Shown here: in pieces, positions 38,214 through 40,809 of the stretch
Position numbering within the stretch: position 1 is the first letter of the stretch
Layout: every line of letters begins with the position of its first letter
Virus record (IMG/VR): IMGVR_UViG_3300025325_000064
Location: 1-40,809 of that record
Source of the DNA: a virus
Strand: one strand, 5' to 3'
DNA length: 40,809 nucleotides
Made by a program: the position numbers and the translations under genes
Notes under the pieces: model-generated
Seen by the model: only the letters and a program-made list of their open reading frames with translations
What the model was told of the DNA's origin: nothing
Database searches by the model: none

Positions 38214-38649
38214 CCTCCTCGAACGATTCGAGGCCAAGGTCTATCCAGAGCCGATGAGCGGGTGTTGGCTTTGGGTTGGCACAGTTGGCAGCAATGGCTA
38301 CGGTACTCTCTGGCTGAATGGACACTTAATGCGGGCTCACCGTGTTGCGTGGATTCTCTATCGCGGGCCAATCACAGAGGAGTACGTTTGCCACCATTGC
38401 GACAATCGACTGTGTGTCAACCCATGCCATCTGTTTCTTGGGAGCCCATCCGACAACACCATAGATTCTATCCGCAAGGGCAGAAATCACCACCTTAACC
38501 TCATGGCCTGTCCTCTCGGCCACCCGTATTCTGGAACAAACCTGCATGTTACTACTAAAGGCTACAGGGAGTGTCTAGCCTGTAAACGAGCATGGACGCA
38601 GAAGTGGCGTGCGGAAATTATGGCGCAGCGAAGCGGCGCGGTATCGTGA
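38200..38649 (+). CDS. HNH homing-type endonuclease
   Basis: The 149-residue product carries the HNH_3-type core: [55 protein letters not shown] and [15 protein letters not shown], with the catalytic His in HHC and Asn/His in CVNPCH. A second Cys pair ([17 protein letters not shown]) follows, like the zinc-binding tails of such enzymes. Freestanding HNH genes are mobile in phages. ATG 38206 is an alternative start. Confidence 0.85.
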   Translation: MSMPSLLERFEAKVYPEPMSGCWLWVGTVGSNGYGTLWLNGHLMRAHRVAWILYRGPITEEYVCHHCDNRLCVNPCHLFLGSPSDNTIDSIRKGRNHHLNLMACPLGHPYSGTNLHVTTKGYRECLACKRAWTQKWRAEIMAQRSGAVS

Positions 38650-38891
38650 TTCTCTCTCTCCTCCGCAGGTGGATGCCGCACAGGATGATAGCGCCGTGCC
38701 CGAAGTGCAACCAGCTGCCGCTTATAGAACTGAAACTTGATCCGGTGCGGCATCGCATCATCTGCTGCGGATTCAACGGCGCAGAGTATCCGACAATGCG
38801 AGCACTTATTAAGTCGTGGGGCTACTACACCATCTGGCCCTGGACCCGCGCCGCCCGCAACGGGGCGACGGAGAAGAGGAGGGCTCCGTGA
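38646..38891 (+). CDS. Lar-like zinc protein
   Basis: GTG overlaps the HNH stop as GTGA. The 81-residue product has [32 protein letters not shown] and [12 protein letters not shown], recalling Lar-type restriction-alleviation-like proteins (C-x2-C, strand, C/CG, then helix and a W near the end). It is a small zinc-binding protein; a role against host restriction is only a possibility. The end is basic. Confidence 0.55.
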   Translation: MILSLLRRWMPHRMIAPCPKCNQLPLIELKLDPVRHRIICCGFNGAEYPTMRALIKSWGYYTIWPWTRAARNGATEKRRAP

Positions 38892-39037
38892 CGAGAGACG
38901 AACTCTTGATCTTGGCCGCTAGACACAAGCGGACGGACGGACCATCCTGGGACATCAACGATCCATTCGACTGTATGCTTCTCGAATCGCTCGCGATGGT
39001 CGAGGCGAGCCTTGAGAGCGACGATGCCGAAGCCTAG
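38888..39037 (+). CDS. 49-residue acidic hypothetical protein
   Basis: GTG overlaps the upstream TGA as GTGA. The product is [20 protein letters not shown] followed by an acidic helix (CMLLESLAMVEASLESDDAE). Short, with no motif. The overlap chain is the main support. Confidence 0.52.
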   Translation: MTRDELLILAARHKRTDGPSWDINDPFDCMLLESLAMVEASLESDDAEA

Positions 39038-39233
39038 CCCGAAGCCGATGGCATGGCGAGTTGCAAGGGAACGCGCCCAATCGATCCTCTGGCAGATGTC
39101 GCTTCTCTGCATCCACGACCATCATCGCTACGCTGTGCGCGAGAAAGACGGTTACAGATACCGACAGGACGCGCCCAACTGCTCGTCGTGCGTGCGCCAA
39201 CTGGCAGGACTGCTAAGAGAGGAGTGTCAATGA
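39024..39233 (+). CDS. 69-residue basic hypothetical protein with Cys pair
   Basis: ATG at 39024 lies within the previous gene's end (14-nt overlap). The product is basic with PMAWRVARERAQSILWQMSL, CIHDHHRYAV and PNCSSCVRQLAGLL. The C-x2-C with an earlier Cys and His residues could bind zinc. Function unknown. Confidence 0.55.
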   Translation: MPKPSPKPMAWRVARERAQSILWQMSLLCIHDHHRYAVREKDGYRYRQDAPNCSSCVRQLAGLLREECQ

Positions 39234-39409
39234 AGTCCAGCCCGAAGCCGAAGACGCAGGTGCGGTGGCTGTGGTGGGATTATGAGTCGAAGTCTTATCA
39301 GGGATGGCCGACGAAAAATAGAGATGGGTTCTGTAATTGGATCAACGGTCGTCCGGTCCGTCTCCGCCTCGTCCCGGTCGAGCGGAAGCCAAAGAGGAGG
39401 AAGAAGTGA
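39230..39409 (+). CDS. 59-residue basic Trp-rich protein
   Basis: ATG overlaps the upstream TGA as ATGA. The product has VRWLWWDYESKSYQGWPTKN, WINGRPVRLRLVPV and a Lys/Arg tail. Aromatic and basic content suggests RNA or DNA binding. No family recognised. Confidence 0.55.
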   Translation: MKSSPKPKTQVRWLWWDYESKSYQGWPTKNRDGFCNWINGRPVRLRLVPVERKPKRRKK

Positions 39410-39684
39410 GCGAGATACTGGAGTGGGCTAAGAGAGAGCGAGAGCGTGCGATGGCTTACGTGAATCCGCCTGGCCAGCATATTCCGGTGATCTCGATGCA
39501 GGAGAAGCAATGGTTCGCCATCCTCGACGCCCTGATCGCCCGCGAGGAGGCGCTGCTGGCGGTGAAGCAATTCGACGATGAACTTGGGCTATTTACGAGT
39601 CCAGGTGGAGACCCGCTTGCACTAGATGCCATTCTAGAGCAGGTTGGCCTAGCCCTCGCCGTCGATCCGAGGCCGAAGACATGA
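39406..39684 (+). CDS. 92-residue helical hypothetical protein
   Basis: GTG overlaps the upstream TGA as GTGA, with AGGAGGAAGAA before it. The product starts with a charged helix (SEILEWAKRERERAMAYV), then MQEKQWFAILDALIAREEAL, and ends with FTSPGGDPLALDAILEQVGL. Function unknown. Confidence 0.58.
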   Translation: MSEILEWAKRERERAMAYVNPPGQHIPVISMQEKQWFAILDALIAREEALLAVKQFDDELGLFTSPGGDPLALDAILEQVGLALAVDPRPKT

Positions 39685-40013
39685 GCCACGACCCAGACGG
39701 TTTCGAGCGCATCGCCAACTTGCTACCGCCGGAATGCCGAGAGGCCAGGTGTTTCAAGACGCCTACTGGCTGCAAGGTGTTCGTCTCGCTAGATGATGGT
39801 CGCTGGCATATGTCCATTTCGCATCCTGGCCGCTATCCATTGTGGGCCGAGATCAAGAGGGCCCGCTACGCCCTCCTGCCGCCAGAGTTCACGATGGTAA
39901 TGATCCTGCCGCCACCGGATCAGTACGTGAACCATCATCCCAATTGCTTTCACTTGTGGCAATGCGAGGAGATCGCAGACCTGTCACCAATGAATGCTAG
40001 GCTTCGGCCATGA
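39681..40013 (+). CDS. DUF7694-like phage protein
   Basis: ATG overlaps the upstream TGA. The 110-residue product resembles a small phage domain family: DGRWHMSISHPGRYPLWAEI, then MVMILPPPDQYVNHHPNCFH ending in LWQCEEI (surface strand, then P-P-x2-x-Y-V-N-x-H-P and F-H-L-W). The family has no known function but is common in early gene blocks. The name is assigned by pattern memory only. Confidence 0.65.
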   Translation: MSHDPDGFERIANLLPPECREARCFKTPTGCKVFVSLDDGRWHMSISHPGRYPLWAEIKRARYALLPPEFTMVMILPPPDQYVNHHPNCFHLWQCEEIADLSPMNARLRP

Positions 40014-40246
40014 CCCGCCGCCAGCGCGCGGAGGAAGTGGCGGAGGCCGCATGGGATGACCTTGCTGACGATCGCGATCGTGACCAACCGCGCATTGTCG
40101 CCGCCATCCTCGCCTTCGTCGACGAGGAAAATAAGGCTTGTGAGGACTTGGCCCGTGAGTTCTTCAATGAGGCCGAACGCAATGGTCGAATCTCTGGCAA
40201 GAAGATCGCCGACGCCATCGCCGCAAGGAGAGAGCAGAAAACATGA
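40010..40246 (+). CDS. 78-residue acidic helical protein
   Basis: ATG overlaps the upstream TGA as ATGA. Charged helices dominate (RAEEVAEAAWDDLADDRDRD; FVDEENKACEDLAREFFNEA), followed by a basic end. No motif recognised. Confidence 0.58.
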   Translation: MTRRQRAEEVAEAAWDDLADDRDRDQPRIVAAILAFVDEENKACEDLAREFFNEAERNGRISGKKIADAIAARREQKT

Positions 40247-40506
40247 AGATCGGAGCGCGCGTGGTTCATGCTGATGGTGGGGTCGGATATGTTGAGGCGG
40301 TTGATAACGACAACGGATATGCTACGGTAGACGTTCGATGGCTCACTCCCAACAATGTGCCATCATGCGTCGTGTCAACTTGCTCGCCAGGGTCCATACG
40401 AGTCGTTAGCGACAGCGTTGTTCCTATGCCACGATCCGCTGAGTGGTGGGAGCAATCTAGGGCGTTCTGCGCGGCCATCGAAGCCGCACTGAAGGAGACC
40501 CCATGA
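40243..40506 (+). CDS. 87-residue small beta-barrel-like protein
   Basis: ATG overlaps the upstream TGA. The start MKIGARVVHADGGVGYVEAV followed by YATVDVRWLTPNNVPSCVVS has the strand pattern of small SH3/KOW-like barrels. A short helix ends the protein (WWEQSRAFCAAIEAALKE). Function unknown. Confidence 0.58.
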   Translation: MKIGARVVHADGGVGYVEAVDNDNGYATVDVRWLTPNNVPSCVVSTCSPGSIRVVSDSVVPMPRSAEWWEQSRAFCAAIEAALKETP

Positions 40507-40646
40507 AGCACACCCGTCTGTACCTCGTAATCGCACTCATTGTCGGAGTCATTCTCCTGCTTGCCACGGCCGCCGCCGCCGACTGGTGGGACCTCGGCGG
40601 ATGGTGGAAGCAGTCGATCCATTGGATGTGCCCGGGAGGATGCTGA
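40503..40646 (+). CDS. 47-residue membrane or secreted peptide
   Basis: ATG overlaps the upstream TGA as ATGA. A hydrophobic segment (LYLVIALIVGVILLLATAAA) is followed by a Trp-rich tail (DWWDLGGWWKQSIHWMCPGG). AAAA before DWW could be a signal peptidase site, giving a short amphipathic Trp peptide, or it may remain membrane-bound. Last complete gene of the rightward series. Confidence 0.6.
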   Translation: MKHTRLYLVIALIVGVILLLATAAAADWWDLGGWWKQSIHWMCPGGC

Positions 40647-40742
40647 GATAGGAATGCGGTGCGCGCATCGTGGAAGGACATGACGCCATTGACTGTGAAC
40701 CACCGGACTGATCTTCCGACCCACAGCGAGGGCGAGTGCTGA

Positions 40743-40809
40743 CGAGCGAGCCGGAATCGAGTCCGGCCGCGCACCTTTGACTTGAAGCGAGGCTCGGCGT
40801 GCAGCGTGG
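40743..40809 (+). CDS. Open frame running off the right edge, possibly continuing at position 1
   Basis: After a TGA at 40740-40742 the frame is open to the edge and joins the frame of 1-53 exactly if the ends are linked, giving a product ending KRGSACSVGPTDPDEMPEM and NDGRVF. Candidate starts are TTG 40782 and GTG 40806, neither with a ribosome site. Confidence 0.3.
40750..40767 (+). terminator. Short hairpin near the end of the rightward operon
   Basis: GCCGGA and TCCGGC form a 6-bp stem around a 6-nt loop. Only TTT follows some nucleotides later, so a rho-independent terminator is doubtful. It lies between the last complete early gene and the convergence point. Confidence 0.3.

Noticed and set aside
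40680-40742. 20-codon ORF (MTPLTVNHRTDLP...) after the last early gene
   Set aside because: GGAAGG lies only 2 nt from the ATG, too close for normal initiation, and the peptide shows nothing recognisable.
1-40809. tRNA or rRNA genes, integrase, attachment site
   Set aside because: Reading both strands I saw no cloverleaf-like segment, no rRNA stretch, no tyrosine or serine recombinase motif and no transposase; a tRNA scan would be needed to exclude a degenerate one.

Overview
The window looks like most or all of a tailed, double-stranded DNA bacteriophage genome with a non-contractile (siphovirus-like) tail. It carries terminase, portal, capsid, tail-tube, tape-measure and lysis genes, an early region, and no recognisable host gene, rRNA or tRNA. 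Base composition is moderately GC-rich by eye. Genes are packed end to end with ATGA, GTGA, TAATG and TGATG junctions, and most starts have GGAG-type ribosome sites, so the host is a bacterium. A lipoprotein with a clean lipobox, spanin-like small membrane proteins and a GH108-type endolysin favour a diderm host. The species cannot be told. No integrase, transposase or repressor was recognised, so the phage is probably lytic, although the head genes (portal, gpF, protease/scaffold, gpT capsid) are of the phage Mu kind.

Layout. Everything from about 50 to 31753 reads leftward (minus strand). In transcription order it starts at a divergent control region (31760-31830). First comes a short operon: a predicted PD-(D/E)XK nuclease, a Cys-rich small protein, and a GNAT-like domain fused to a DNA methyltransferase. 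Next is a replication-initiator-like gene carrying four GTTACGTAAC palindromes inside its coding sequence, probably the origin. A strong late promoter then drives terminase small and large subunits, portal, minor head protein, a phage GroES co-chaperonin, protease/scaffold, decoration-like protein and major capsid protein. After these come virion accessory proteins (one with eight exact 20-residue repeats), head-tail joining proteins, tail tube, tail assembly chaperones with a likely -1 frameshift, tape measure and the tail-tip proteins. The series ends in a lysis block of small membrane proteins, lipoproteins, a TIM-barrel glycosidase-like protein and the GH108 endolysin.

From 31852 to 40646 everything reads rightward (plus strand): about 28 mostly tiny early genes. 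From 33101 onward they form an almost unbroken chain of overlapping starts and stops. Recognisable members are a putative single-strand annealing protein, a Cas4-like iron-sulfur nuclease, an Ea22-like protein, an HNH endonuclease, a Lar-like zinc protein and a DUF7694-like protein. The rest are unknown, several with Cys pairs that suggest zinc binding.

How it may work together. Two minus-strand promoters place the start codon 9 nt after the -10 box with no ribosome site, implying leaderless messages for the nuclease/modification operon and for the late operon. A separate promoter serves the initiator gene. The nuclease plus modification enzyme could degrade host DNA while protecting phage DNA; this is inference. 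The two window ends join in frame to make one small plus-strand gene, so the sequence may be a complete circularly permuted genome.
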